NCBI RefSeq assembly: GCF_902167145.1
Contig: NC_050097.1
Location: 172,452,923 to 172,516,922 of the forward strand
DNA from: Zea mays
Taxonomy: Eukaryota; Streptophyta; Magnoliopsida; Poales; Poaceae
DNA length: 64,000 bases
Reading direction: 5' to 3'
Below are positions 23,233 through 36,400 of this stretch, in pieces; position 1 is the stretch's first letter; each line of letters starts with the position of its first letter. The position numbers were made by a program, and so were the translations under genes. The notes beneath the pieces were generated by a model. That model worked only from the letters and a program-made list of their open reading frames with translations, was not told the origin of the DNA and ran no database searches.

Positions 23233-26200
23233 TGTAACACCATAAAAGCCATCAACTAAAAATAATAATATTTAGGTTATTATGTTAAATATGGTAATAA
23301 TTTTTTAAGTGTTTAATTATTTATTTGCATTTTGATCATTTTTCTTTGTATGCGCATGATTGATGATTGGATGTTTTGTAGCAATTCTTTTTAAAAGAAA
23401 ATCCTAGTAACTAATATAATAATTATTAGTCTAAAAACAAGTATTTTATTTATAAATAACTTTGGTGAATTTTTAGGGAATTTTTGAGCTCTTTAAAAAT
23501 TCATTTCGAAATTTAAAAAAAAAAGAGAAACCCTCCCTAACCCTAGGCCCAACTAAACTACGAGCCGCGCCCCCCTGCTGGCTCCTCCCCAAGCCGCCGC
23601 CGCCAGCCTCCGTTCTCCCTCTCTCCTCTCATCTCTCTCTCCTCTCATCTCTCTCTCCTCCCTTCTCTTCCCTCTCTCTTCTCTCACCCACGCGCTAGGG
23701 AGCCGCCCCGACACGCCCTGCCCAGGCCGCGCTGCCCAGGCGCGCCGCGCCTTGCATGCCGCCCTGCCACGCCATCCCGCGCGCGCCCCAAGCCCCGCGA
23801 TGACCCCGCCCCGACGGTGCCCTGCACCGCACGTGGCGCCCTACCAGTCCCGCCCGCGCCAAGCCGTGCCGCCGAGCGACCCCGCACGTTCACTTCGTCG
23901 CGCGATACCGAAGCCCAAGTGTCGCCGTCTGTTCGTCTCGCGATTTATTGGAGCATCACTGCATCCGTTTTCCTCCCCTCATTCCTCCTCTCCCCATTAC
24001 GAGCAGGAAATGACAGCACCATTGAAGTCCTCCATGAAGACCCGTCGGCGCCCTCATGAACTCCCTGGCCACCTCTCCATCTCTCCCCTCCCTCTCTCTA
24101 TAAAAAGGAACCGATGCCCTCTCCTCTCTTCCTCCCCTACCCGAGCTCGCCTCTTTCTCTAGCTCTCCTCGCTCGCCATCGCTAGTGCACTGCTCGTCGC
24201 CGGAGTTCGCCGGAGTTCACCGGAGCTCGCCCCGCCGGAGCCCGCCCGACGTCGAGGACCCCTGCCCGCTTCTCTTTCTCGATCGACCTCCTTACCGAGC
24301 CATCTCCATCTCCCTGCGCAAGCGAGAACCAAGGTTAAAGACGACCCAAATTAATTTGTGTATTTTATAAAATACTTTTGATTCGATTCATGAATTGTAT
24401 ATTTATGTGGTTGTAATATGAACTTGTGTGATCCAAAATTCATGCGAGCGCGTTATGGAATTTTTGGTAGATACGTAGTGCACTGTGATTGTTCATGTTA
24501 GTCGATGCGATGATTTTTGGATTAGAGAGAAATATGACGAAAATTTAGTAGTCACGCGTTGGAAATTTTTTAGTTAAAATTTGGTCACAATGAACTTTAG
24601 AAACTAATTTGGTCACAATGAACTTTAGAAACTAATTTGGTCACAATGAACTTTAGAAACTATTTGGAGAATTGTAGTCATAGGTTCATTTTAATGGATT
24701 TAGAAAATAGTATGAAATTCATGTCATATAAACATTATAGGATTTTAAATGATTTAGCTCCGATTATTTTATTAATATTTTCTTTTAGAAAGAAAGGAGA
24801 AAATACCACTAGTAGTATGGAAAATAGATTTTTACTAGCCAAATAAACATGTTCGCAAGTATAGCACTTAAATTTTTAGAGTAAGCGAAGTACTTGTTTA
24901 TGTCAAAATAACCCGCTTATGTTATAAAAAGTCCAATTAATAATTTATATGGATTTTTAGAATATTAATATTAATAGATTCATTTTTAGCCATACTCAAC
25001 AATTCAAGTTAGGAATAAAAAGAATAAAAATTACTAGTCTATTTATTAGTATTAAAGACAATAACTACCATTTATTTTCATTGATGATGTTAATACGGAT
25101 TAATACAAGTTAAAATTGTATTTATAGCACCCACTCATAAATTCACCATTTAGGACTCACAATAATAGCTATAATTGAATTAATAAGTATTTACGCGTTT
25201 AGGACGTATTTAAGGTGTGATACGTGCGACGTGTTAATGTGTATGTAATGGTGTATGTTTATGTAATGGTGCATGTTTATTTATTGGTGTATGTTTTCTC
25301 TTTGTATGGCAACGTACGACGTTATTAGAAGCTGATTTTGTGGTAGAGGATCCGAATTCGTTCGAGGACGATCCGCAGGACGCATTTGAACAAGGCAAGT
25401 GGATTCTCCCTCTGCATATTCTTTTTGTACCCAATCATTGCATATAATAATGTTTACTTTTTGTTACACTGCATAACTTGATGGGTTTTACCTAATTAAG
25501 GATTTCCAAGATTTACCAACTGTATTCCTTGTTTACCCTGAGAAATTATTAAGCTTTGCAATTTATGCTACCGCTCAACTTAATGATTTTGATGTCACTC
25601 ATTAATTGGTATTAATGTTCCAAAATTGAAATTAGCAATTATGACATTAACCCGATGGTTAAAACAACATTATTTCAAATTAATTGGAACATGGAGTGAC
25701 CACCCAGGATAACAGTGCAACCACGAGTGCTATCATGACTCTGGCTTTGGTAATTAGCTTTATATGCTTAGTGCCTGGCAACCTTACCTGAAATATGGGC
25801 AAGAGGGGGAGTGGTGGTGTTGGCAGCCCACGTTAACATGGGGACCTATTCTTGGCTAAGGTACCTCACCCAGGGGGTCACCACCATCGGCTTTAGAAAC
25901 CTTAGCGGGTTGCTTCGTATTAAGTGTATTTTATGAAAGCCTCATAATGGATCCCTAGCCGTTCACCTCGGCAGTGTTTAAGGGTCCGATCAACCCGGGC
26001 TAGATGGGATACATGGCTTGTGGGTAAAGTTGTACCACCTCTGCAGAGTGTAAAACTGATATATCAGTCGTGCTCTCGGTTAAGAGCGACCTGGACTCCT
26101 CACATGATAATTAAACTTGAAGATGGAAATAAACTGAGATCCGATGATCTGCCAATTGTTCGCTTAAGTGGTTTCACTTAAGTGTTTTTGTTATACTCAT

Positions 26201-26689
26201 ATTCCTTTGTTTAATTGGGATACTTGGGATTCACACTTATTAGTAAGACAGGTGTTGTTACTAAAATGTTGACCAACTAAAATGCTTACTGCTCAACCTT
26301 AGCCTCACCTTGTTATACCTGCATTAATTTTTCCCCCACTTGCTGAGCCCCGACCATAAGTGAGCTCACCCTTGCTAATATTTTGATCAGAGGGTGATGC
26401 TGGAGACTTTGATAGAGATTTTGACGACGATGAACTCTAAGTCTAACGATACGTCGGTCATCTTCCTGTGGGAGATTGCCCCTGTTATTTAAATTCCGCT
26501 TTACTTTGATGTGATACTTGTTAAAGATACAATGATTCAGATGATGTAATAAAGTATTCTAATCTCTTTACGCCTTTATTGCATTGTCTTTTGATATATT
26601 ACACTTGTGACGTCAACATATGTGTGGAAATGGATCTTGGCACACATATGGTATGCGCTCAGTTCTACCCCCTGGAACCGGGTGTGACA
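23233..26689 (+). mobile_element. Solo gypsy LTR inserted in copia B
   Basis: The element runs from TGTAACACC to GGTGTGACA (3,457 bp), with short terminal inverted repeats and an exact 5-bp target duplication ATTGT at 23228-23232 and 26690-26694. No internal domain, PBS or second LTR is present, so it is a solo LTR left by recombination between two LTRs. It has a pyrimidine-rich tract at 23600-23690, a TATAAAAAGG box at 24099-24108 and an AT-rich distal half. It shares its distal part with the LTR at 1-3780. The size suits long-LTR grass gypsy families. ORFs at 23684-24370 are GC-rich chance frames. Confidence 0.9.
24099..24108 (+). promoter_or_regulatory. TATA box of the solo LTR
   Basis: CTCTATAAAAAGGAACC lies about 870 bp into the LTR, just after a GC-rich stretch. 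A solo LTR could still act as a promoter for DNA to its right. Here that would be the pol of element B. Confidence 0.5.
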
Positions 26690-29600
26690 ATTGTCCTAAG
26701 CTAAAGAATGTATCCTCCACTTGTTTTGAGCATTGTTATGTTCTTTCTCATAATGCAAAAGGTGTTCATGCTAAATTTGTTGGTACTTCAATTGTTGGCA
26801 ATAAGAAGAAAGCTATTTGGGTGCCTAAAAGAGATTGATTTCCTTTTGTAGGTAAACTACAAGGCGGGAGGGAATCATTAGGTGTTGGATAGTGGATGCA
26901 CTCAACACATGATCGAAGATATGAAAATGTTCACCCAAGTGAGTGCGGAAGATTGCTCAAGTTATGATAGTATCACATTTGGAGATAATCGGAAAGGAAA
27001 GGTTAAAGGTTTGGGTAAAATTGCTATTTCGAATGATCATTCCATATCAAATGTGCTCTTGGTTGAGTCTTTGAATTTTAATTTACTGTCTGTAGCTCAA
27101 TTATGTGATTTAGGATTTAGTTGCAATTTCACCGTTGATGATGTTATTATCTCTAGTGTTGATGGTAGCAATCTTAAGTTTAAAGGTTTTAGATATGAAA
27201 ATCTTTATCTTGTTGATTTCTCATCTAGTGAGGCAAAGCTCACAACTTGCTTATTCTCAAAGGCTTCACTAGGTTGGTTATGGCATAGAAGATTTGGTCA
27301 TATTGGAATGAAGCAACTCAATCGTTTAACCAAACATGATTTAGTTCGTGGCTTGAAAGATGTGAAATTTGAGAAGAACAAATTGTGTAGCTCTTGTCAA
27401 GCCGGAAAGCAAGTGGCAAATACTCATCCAAATAAGAGTCAAATGTCTACTCATCGGCCTTTGAAATTACTTCACATGGATTTATTTGGACCAACATCTT
27501 TTGTGAGTATTGATGGTAATTCCTATTGCCTTGTGATTGTGGATGATTATTCTATATTTACTTGGGTTTACTTTCTTCGGGATAAATCTAATGTGTTTGA
27601 AACATTCAAGTCATTTGCTATATTGGCTCAAACCAATTTGATTTTGATATCAAGAAAGTTAGAAGTGATAATGGGTCGGAATTCAAAAATGCTAGAATTG
27701 ATTAATATTGTGATGACAAGGGTATTAAACATGAATTTTCTTCCAAATATACTCTGAAACAAAATGGTATTGTTGAAAGGAAGAATAGGACTCTCATTGA
27801 TATGGCTAGGTCTATGTTAGCGAAATATAATGTGTCGGATTCTTATTGGGTCGAAGCAATAAACACCACATGTCACTCATCAAATAGACTATATTGTCAC
27901 AAGCTCTTGAAGAAAACTCCCTATGAATTGCTCATTGGTAGAAAGCCAAATATCTTATATTTTAGAGTATTCGGTTGCAAATGCTATATTTTGAGGAAGG
28001 GAAGCTAGCTCTCTAAATTTGAGAAGAAATGTGATGAGGGTTTTCTACTTGGATATTCATCAAATAGCAAGGCTTATAGAGTTTTCAACAAGACTCATGG
28101 TATTATTGAAGAAGCATATGATGTTGAGTTTGATGAAACTAATGGGTCTCAAGATGAAAGCGATAATCTTGATGATGTTGGTGGAACTCAATTGAGAAAT
28201 GCTATGAAAACAATGGCTATTGGTGAAATAAAGCCAAAGGAAGATGATGATGATAATAGTGTGGTTGTCATTCCATCCTCTTCAACCCTAAATAAAGAAA
28301 ATCACCAAAGCCAACAAAATGATAAAATTATGGATGCTCATGATCAAGATACTTCAAGTTATTCGGTTCCTCCTCATGCTTCAACTAGCAATTCTCAAAT
28401 GGTATCAAGAATCCATCATTCTATTGTGAAGGATCACCCAGTTGATCAAATTGTGGGTGATATTAGTAAGGGTGTTCAAACTCGCTCTCGCATAGCTTCA
28501 TTTTGTGAACATTTCTCTTTTGTATCTTGTATGGAACCTAACCGTGTAGATGAAGCTCTACTTGATGTTGATTGGGTGAATGCAATGCATGAAGAATTAA
28601 ATAACTTCACTCGAAATGAAGTTTGGGAGCTTGTTGAGAGACCAAAGAACCACAATGTTATTGGTACCAAATGGGTGTTTCGCAACAAGCACAATGAAGA
28701 TGAATTAGTTGTAAGAAACAAGGCAAGATTAGTTGCAAAAGGGCATACTCAAATAGAGGGATTGGATTTTGGTGAGACATTTGCTCCCGTGGCAAGATTG
28801 GAAGCAATCCGGATCCTTCTTGCTTATGCTTGTGCTCATAATATCAAGCTCTACCAAATGGATGTAAAGAGTGCCTCTCTAAATGGTAAGATTAGTGAAC
28901 TAGTGTATGTTGAACAACCTCCCGGTTTTGAGGACCCTAAAAGACCTAACCACGTGTACAAGCTTTCTAAAGCTCTCTATGGGCTTAAGCAAGCCCCACG
29001 CGCTTGGTACGAAAGGCTTAGGGATTTCATGCTTTTCAAAAACTTTAAAATTGAGAAGGTTGACACTACCCTATTCACTAAAAGAATTGGCAAAGATTAG
29101 TTTGTTTGTCAAATTTATGTTGATGATATTATCTTTGGATCTACTAATGAATTGTTTTGTGAGGAGTTTGGAAAATGATGTCAAAAGAATTTGAAATGTC
29201 TATGATAGGAGAATTGAGCTTCTTTCTTGGTCTTCAAATCAAACAATTGAAAGATGGAATCTTTATAAGTCAATCGAAATATTTGAAGGATATGCTCAAG
29301 AAGTTTGGCTTAGAGAATGCAAAGCCTATCAAGACTCCAATGGCAACAAATGGTCATCTAGACTTAGATGAGGGAGGTATTATGGTTGATCAAAAACTTT
29401 TTCGCTCAATAATTGGTAGTTTGCTTTACATTACCGCATCTAGGCCCGATGTTATGTTTAGTGTTTGCATGTGTGCTCGATTTCAAGCTTCACCTAGAGA
29501 GATTCACTAGAAGGCCGCAAAAATAATTCTAAGATATTTGAAGTATACCCCCAATATTGGTCTATGGTATCCCAAAGGTGCTCAATTTGAATTAATTGGA

Positions 29601-30069
29601 TATTCGGATTCGGATTATGCGGGTTGCAAAGTTGATAGGAAGAGCACCTCCGGTTGTTGTCAATTTCTTGGGAGGTCTCTTGTTTCATGGTCTTCTAAAA
29701 AGCAAAAATTATGTTGCTCTCTCTACCGCTGAGGCAGAATATATATCGGCCGGTAATTGTTGCGCTCAATTATTATGGATGAAACAAACTCTATTGGATT
29801 ATGGGATCATTTTTAAGAATGTGCCTCTCATGTGTGATAATGAGAGTGCGGTAAAATTGGCTACAAATCTGGTCCAACACTCAAGAACGAAGCATATTGA
29901 TATACGGCATCACTTCTTGAGAGATCATGTTGGAAAGGGAGATATCACTATATATTCGATTGGCACGAATGATCAATTGGTCGATATATTTACAAAGCCA
30001 TTAGATGAAACGAGGTTTTGCTCATTAAGAAGTGAAATGAATGTGATAGATCTCTCAAACGTGGCTTGA
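26690..30069 (+). pseudogene. pol: Element B pol polyprotein, broken
   Basis: After the gag C-terminal piece (KKAIWVPKRD, 26836) comes the protease motif MLDSGCTQHMIEDMK (26882). Next are the integrase zinc region (HRRFGHIGMKQLN, CSSCQAGKQ) and core ([12 protein letters not shown]). RT follows ([35 protein letters not shown] near 29118-29144), then RNase H (SDYAGCKVDRKSTSG, SRTKHIDIRHHFLRDH). It ends at 30069. Breaks: a frameshift near 27635, TAG at about 28006-28008, TAG at 29098-29100 just before the RT catalytic box, a frameshift near 29170, TAG near 29508 and a frameshift near 29710. The catalytic YVDD is intact, but the whole is dead. Confidence 0.9.
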
Positions 30070-30495
30070 GGTTGAATACACATGTGTAGTATTGCATTTC
30101 AATTCTAAATATTCTCTTTAGGCTATTTATTGTGTATTTTTGATGAATTTTTGACTCTTGTTTGATCTAAATAGTTTTATATGAAAATTTGTATTCCTCA
30201 AATACATAATGTGTATATGCATGCATACTAACCCTTGGATTGGTCAAAATGTCTATATATGAGCGACAAATCAAATTTGAAATTCAAAATCAGAAAGTGG
30301 ACAAAGTTTGGAGATTTGAGTATCAGGTTGCGGACCGTCCGCCGTATCAGGATCTGGACAGTCCGAGTCAGTAGAGCAGACCGTCTAAATTGACAGGGCG
30401 CGGACATTCCACGATAGGCAGATAAGTCGGGCAGAAGCAGTCAGAGTGTCACTTTCAATGGTTGTCTCTCTCTCTCTCTCACCACACGCCAAAAG
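30070..30495 (+). other. Element B pol-env spacer
   Basis: This non-coding spacer carries CGGACCGTCCG palindromes at about 30331-30365 and a (TC)n run at 30465-30480. The palindromes match the LTR motif of the same element. No gene is seen. Confidence 0.5.
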
Positions 30496-31434
30496 GTGAC
30501 TCTTGTTGATTGTGAGCAGACGGTGAAGCGCACTTGCGCACGGACTGTCCGGGAGATTGCTTGGAGTTCATCAACCATGTCTTCATCTCGGTATTTCAAA
30601 ATCTCATGGACTTTGTCAGATTTATTCAAATTTGGGGATTCTACAGATTTTCTCTCTGATCTAGAATTGGGCAGTGGATTTACAAATATGATTGGTGGAA
30701 TTGCTAGTGTTACTCATTGTGAATGTTGTGCAAAAATTTGAACAGATTTGGATGGTTATTTTCTATCGAATCATTGATTAAATGGATGGGGCGGCTAGGG
30801 TTCTAGAAATCGCCCCTGAACGGTCGCGGACCGTCCGCCAGGATGGTGCGGACAGTCCGGCCCCCTGGCACCGACAGTCCGGCCCCCTAACGCGGACAGT
30901 CTGGTCCCTGATAGAAAGTTCCACTTTCTTTCTCTATGTTGTGGCGTTATCAACTATTCACCAGTGGCTATTTCTCATATATATTGCAGTGGTCTGGGTG
31001 GTCTCAGGAAGAAGCTTGCCGGTCGTTTCAAGTCGAAGTGCCCTCGTGCAGATGATGTGGATTATAATCCAGCTACAGACTTTGAGGCTCAATCCTCAGC
31101 TGGGGGCAGCATCTCTATGGACACAGAGGATATTCCACATGCTCATCCAGATTATCCAATCGACATCACAGGATGGACTTATCCAAAGAGAAGATTCTCT
31201 ATGTCTGAGTACTACTCCAGGAGGACAATTAATCAGTATGACCTGCCCTTAGACACCAACATTCAATTCTTTCATACTCAGCTTCAGTTTGATGTCTTCT
31301 GGGGAACACTAATGGATATAAACTTTCACAAGCATCAAGTTATCGATTGGACTTTTATGCTGGGTCAATCAGTCATGAAGGGATTGATTCCAAAATTCGA
31401 GGCTCTCTTTATCTCATTCTCTTTATCTCGATAA
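30496..31434 (+). pseudogene. Element B downstream ORF (env-like position), truncated
   Basis: Two frames follow pol. 30496-30741 includes MSSSRYFKISWTLSDLFKFG. 30964-31434 includes DITGWTYPKRRFSMSEYYSR and QFFHTQLQFDVFWGTLMD. They occupy the position of the extra (env-like) ORF of Sireviruses. They look like the plant retroelement proteins found there, but no transmembrane segment or other defining motif is visible. The second frame is preceded by TATATATTGCAG at about 30976-30987, a good splice-acceptor look-alike. The frame ends abruptly at 31434, where the element is truncated. The function is unknown. Confidence 0.5.
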
Positions 31435-33172
31435 AAATATTAACGTATCGATGAGCGTTCATATCTGTATCGTATTTAAGATTTCACATTTATATTGTGT
31501 TTATCTGGTTATATGATGTACCTTTCTTGCTTAGCTATATGTTAGTGGATAGGTTTGGAACCTATGTTGCATAACTTTTTGCGGTAGAGATAGTAACACT
31601 TAGTCAAAACTATAATTGTACATAAGATAGATTGGTTTAGTATAGCTTAGAGAGAAATTAGACTACCTAATTCAATGCCCTATTAGGTGTCACCGTTTCT
31701 AAGATTTACTTCATTATTTACTATACCAGTACATAATTTCAAGTTTTAATTCAACCTGAGGTATAAAAAAAGAAATATATCAATATGGAAGATTAGAAAA
31801 TAATACTCCGTTCATCCTATTGATTAGGGCGTATTTTTTTGGCACAGTTTTTAAAGCAAAACTTTGACCATTCATATCTTTCAATGAATACAAAAAAAAC
31901 CATTATGTTAAACTACTTTTACATATGATTCCAAATATATAGCATGCATACATAGAGTGAGGCGGAGTCACAAAGAAATGGCCTCATGTCGATGGCAATG
32001 ATTCAGAGTAGGCTTGGGCAACACAAATTGAAACCAAAGACTGAACTGGATTAACCAAAACCAAATCAACTCTTAGTAATTTTGGTTCCATATTTAAAAA
32101 AAATAAACCAAAATATAATATTAGTCCAATAGACCAATAAAACATTAGGCCTAGTACAATATAATCTTTCCAAATCCTAAGTATATAAACACATGACCCT
32201 TCCAAATCAATCCATCCACAACCTCAATCATCTATCTAGTCACCTACACACCTTTGCAAATTGGGGTGTGTTGTTTTTTTTACTAAACTTCGGTAATGTT
32301 TGATTAGATCCAAAACCGAACTGAAAGAACCAAAACAGAAATTCTCGGTTCCGCTTGTCCTAAATGTATCCGTACATCCAGCCACAATTCAGACTGCGTC
32401 GGCGGCTCCTTTGTCCCAAGGAGAAGTCAGACGGAGCTCGACCATCTGAATCTACCGCTTGTCGCCTAGTCCGTGTTGATGCAATTTGCAGCTCCTCCAG
32501 AACAGCGTCCTCCCTTGCGTCTGCATGAACGATCATTCGCTGCTATGTTCAACGGTTCAATGCTCGTGATGCCTTCACTCACAAGTGATACACATATCAG
32601 GATATTTTTTTTATTACAGTACCACGCATACACAACCCTATAAACACTAACAGGCAAACCCTACAACACATACAAATTCGAATCGAAGCCGGTCAGATCC
32701 TAAACAGTTAGGGCGTGTTCAGTCATTCTTATCCCATATGGATTAGATATGATTAGAAAAAAATATTAAACCCACTCAATTCCATCCAATCCATATGGAT
32801 TAAAAGCAAAACAAATAAGCCCTTAAGTGTAACTGCAGGAGCAACGTAACTACAGAGGAATGGCTTCCCATTTGAAGACTGAATCCATAAATTCTAGAAA
32901 CGAGATTAACAAAGGCACCGTACACCGTAGGCATCGAACTCGTTGAATCATAAAATATTCAATCAAACCTAGAACCTCGTGTACTACTGCATATGCTTCT
33001 GGGGCTCTAGTAACCAATAGGCTACATGCTCTTTCACACTGAAGCCCTCTGTTCCCATCATGGGAATCCCATGCGCTTTCATGTTTACTGCCCAAAATGT
33101 AAGACTTACTACCAATCAATTACTCCTAATGATTTTGCCCTGTAGACAAGACATCATCAGTTTGTTCGAGTC
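31435..33172. other. Intergenic stretch without a supported gene
   Basis: This is AT-rich single-copy-looking DNA between truncated copia B and element C. It holds a Tourist MITE (32711-32822), a Stowaway-like start (CTCCGTTCATCC, about 31806) and a possible minus-strand exon at about 32346-32530 that I cannot assign. The end nearest 33172 would originally have adjoined the sequence downstream of the TTC27-like gene before element C inserted. Confidence 0.5.
32711..32822. mobile_element. Tourist-like MITE (112 bp)
   Basis: GGGCGTGTTCAGT at the left and TTGTTTTGC...GCCC-type complement at the right form imperfect terminal inverted repeats. TTA is duplicated at 32708-32710 and 32823-32825. A 3-bp TTA duplication and GGGC ends are features of PIF/Harbinger-derived Tourist MITEs. 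An internal ATCCATATGGAT palindrome is present. No coding capacity. Confidence 0.7.
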
Positions 33173-33480
33173 TGTTAGCTTCCTGGAGGAAGGGGAAAGC
33201 AAGACGGCGACAGGGAAGGAGAAGACTTGGAAGAGGGGAAGAAGATAGGCAGTAGTGTTTTCTGTTCTTTTTTTCGATGTCCCAGTTTACAGACTGAAGC
33301 CATAAATATGGCACAACGACTGGGCCACACTATTACAGTCAACGAACCCACTCTGGGCCGGACACCTTGCTATTGGGCTTAAGCTTCCTTTTTAATCTTG
33401 GCTGTAGCAGCACACCATCTTCTTCGCTTCCAGTCTCTGGTGCAGGTTCACTTGTCTTGGCATCCTTGCGTGTGCTAACA
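33173..33480 (-). repeat. Element C 3' LTR
   Basis: This 308-bp LTR has 7-bp perfect terminal inverted repeats. The final 47 or so codons of the pol frame run into it and stop at 33339, so part of the LTR is also protein-coding in the 3' copy. Confidence 0.92.
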
Positions 33481-36400
33481 GTACCCCCGCCTTGAGCGCC
33501 AGCTTGTCCCCAAGCAGGTGCTGATGGAAAGCGCTGTCGCAGAGCCTCCAGATCTTCCCATGTAGCAAGTGACTGGGGAAGGGACGACCACTGCACCAGT
33601 CCTTGCTGCACCGCGCGAACTCCGCGAGATACCATGCGACGCTGAAGAATAGCCACAGGCACTTGAAATGGGTCAGACAAATCTGGTATGACAGCAGATA
33701 CCTGTGTAGGAGGCTGAATAAACAGTTTGAGTTGTGATACGTGAAAGACGGGGTGAACTGTTGATGAATTTGGTAGGTCCAATTTGTATGCAGCTGAACC
33801 AATCTTGGACAGAATCTGGTAAGGACCAAAGTAGCGAAAACTGAGCTTCTAGTTGGCACGAGAGACCAGGGATGTTTGGACGTATGGTTGAAGCTTGACA
33901 AACACCAAATCCCCCACTTGGAATGTGCGATCGGAACGACGCTTGTCCGCTTGATGCTTCATATGTTGTTTGGCACGGTGTAGATGTTGCTGCAATAACA
34001 GATGGATACGCTGTTTGTCTTGGATGAATGCAGCCAAATCAGACGAAGAATTCTCCAATGTCGGAATACCGAAATGCCGTGGGACATAGTCGTAGAGAGC
34101 TTCAAATGGCGATCTGTCAATAGAGGAATGGTGGCTAGTATTATACCAAAACTCTGCTGAAGCTATCCAATTAGCCCACTTGGAAGGACAAGAGTGTACA
34201 AAGCATCTTAGGTACGTCTCGAGGCATTGATTCACGCGCTCGGTCTGCCCGTCCGATTGAGGATGGTATGCACTGCTCATGTGGAGACTGACCCCGGCTA
34301 GCTTGAAGAGTTCTTTCCAAAAATTACTTGTGAAAATCTTATCTCGGTCAGAGACAATAGCAACTGGGAGGCCATGCAGCTTGTAGACTTGCTGAAAGAA
34401 TACCTGAGCAATGGAAACTGCTGAAAATGGGTGCGCCAATGGAATAAAGTGAGCATACTTAGTGAATAAATCAACCACCACTAAGATGCAGTCAAAACGT
34501 TGTGACCGTGGCAACCCTTCAATAAAATCCATTGAGATCGTATGCCAAGCAGCTGTGGGAACCGGCAAGGGCTGGAGCAAACCAGGTGAAAGTGTGCGGT
34601 CTGGTTTCGCCTGTTGACAAGTAACACAGGAAGCCACCCAAGTCTGGACAAAGGACTTGAGACCCGGCCAGGCAAACACTTGCTTGATCTTCCTGTAAGT
34701 GACGGGCACGCCGGAGTGGCCACCAACGGGGCTATGGTGGAAGGCAGTAACCAACTTGTGTTGAAGTTGAGGATCAGAGCCAACCCAGATTCTGTTCTTG
34801 TACCGCAAAAGACCATCCTTGAGGGAGAAGTGGGGAACAGAGGAGGCATCCAGAGGAGAGTTTAACCAATAATTCCTGAGCCTTCGAGTCATGCAAATAA
34901 GAGTCAGCGACCGATGAAGCCCATGATGGTGCTACGGTGGAAATAGCAGCACAACTGGAATCATGAGAAGGTTTTCTAGAGAGAGCATCTGCTGCACTGT
35001 TTTCACTTCCTTTCTTGTAGGAAACCGAATATTGCAGCCCCAAAAGCTTATAAAAAACTTTCTGTTGCCAAATTGTATGCATCCGTTGTTCATTCAAATG
35101 GACTAAACTTCTCTGATCCGTGTGAATAACAAATTGCGAATGCTACAGATAAGCTCTCCAATGGTCGACGACCATTAATATTGCGAGGTATTCCTTTTCG
35201 TATGTAGAGAGGCCTCGAGTTTGTGGTCCCAGTGCTTTACTGACATAGGCGAGTGGGTGGCCACCTTGCATTAGCACTGCCCCGATGCCCTGGTCACAAG
35301 CGTCTGTTTCAAGCACGAAAGGCTTGGAGAAATCAGGCAAGGCTAAAACTGGTGCTTGGCTCAGCTTGGTTTTTAGACAATGGAATGCAATGTCCTGTTC
35401 TTGAGTCCAAAGAAATCTGCTATTCTTCTTGAGTAGTAGGGTTAAAGGCTTGGAGATAATACCAAAGTGTTGCACGAATTTCCTGTAGTATCCTGCAAGG
35501 CCAAGGAAACTACGGAGTTCTTTGACATTAGAAGGTGTTGGCCAATTGACCACTGCAGTAACTTTGTTGGGATCGGTCTGCACTCCAGCTTCACTGATCA
35601 CGTGCCCCAGATAGGAGATAGAACGAGTGGCAAAGGTACATTTGGACAGCTTCACTTTCCATTGATCTTTCTGCAAGAGAGATAGTACCACGGACAGGTG
35701 CTCCACATGATCGTTCAGTGTTGGACTGTATACTAATATATCATCGAAGAAAACAAGTGCGAACTTGCGCAGAACAGGCTGCAAGGTAGAGTTCATGGCG
35801 CTCTGGAACGTTGCTGGTGCCCCAGTCAAACCGAATGCCATAACGCGAAATTCATCGTGGCCACTGTGGTTTTGGAACGTTGTTTTGAACTCCTCGCCTT
35901 CTTTGAGCAGAATCTGATGGAAACCTGCCCTTAAGTCCAAACTGGAAAACCAACTAGCCCCTTGCAACTCATCCATTAACTCCTCAATGATAGGAACAGG
36001 GTATTTCCGCTTAACCGTGAGGGCGTTGAGATGTCTGAAATCGACACAAAAACGCCATGATTGATCCTTTTTCCGCACTAACAAGACCGGACTCGAGAAC
36101 GGACTGTTACTGTGCTGAATTATGCCAGACGCAAGCATCTCATTGACTTGTCGTTCGATTTCATCTTTGACAGCTGGGGCATAACGGTATGGCCTAATGA
36201 AAACTGGCTGGTAACCTTGAATTAGAGGAATTGAGTGATCACAAGAACGTGAAGGAGGTAGACCTTGCAGAATATCAAACACTGGTTGGAAACTCTGCAA
36301 TACTTCAGAAATTTTGGGATCAACATCCCCCATTGCCGAGTCGCTGTCCATAGCATGCAATAAATAGACCACATGGAACAAGTCTGGACTGTCTGTATAT

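Larger units (their letters stand above)
19743..31434 (+). mobile_element. Copia element B: Sirevirus-like with env-like region, 3' end missing
   Basis: This plus-strand element has a 5' LTR (19743-21426), iMet-type PBS (21429), gag (21488-23232), pol (26690-30069), a spacer with CGGACCGTCCG palindromes, and a downstream extra coding region (30496-31434). A 3.46-kb solo LTR is inserted at 23233. No 3' LTR is found: element-like coding text stops near 31434 and unrelated AT-rich DNA follows. A deletion or truncation therefore removed the 3' end, and no target duplication can be checked. Gag and pol carry stops and frameshifts. Confidence 0.85.

Noticed and set aside
23684..24370. Several GC-rich frames in the solo LTR
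   Set aside because: They sit around the LTR promoter region, have extreme composition, and differ from the related LTR at 1-3780, so they are not conserved.
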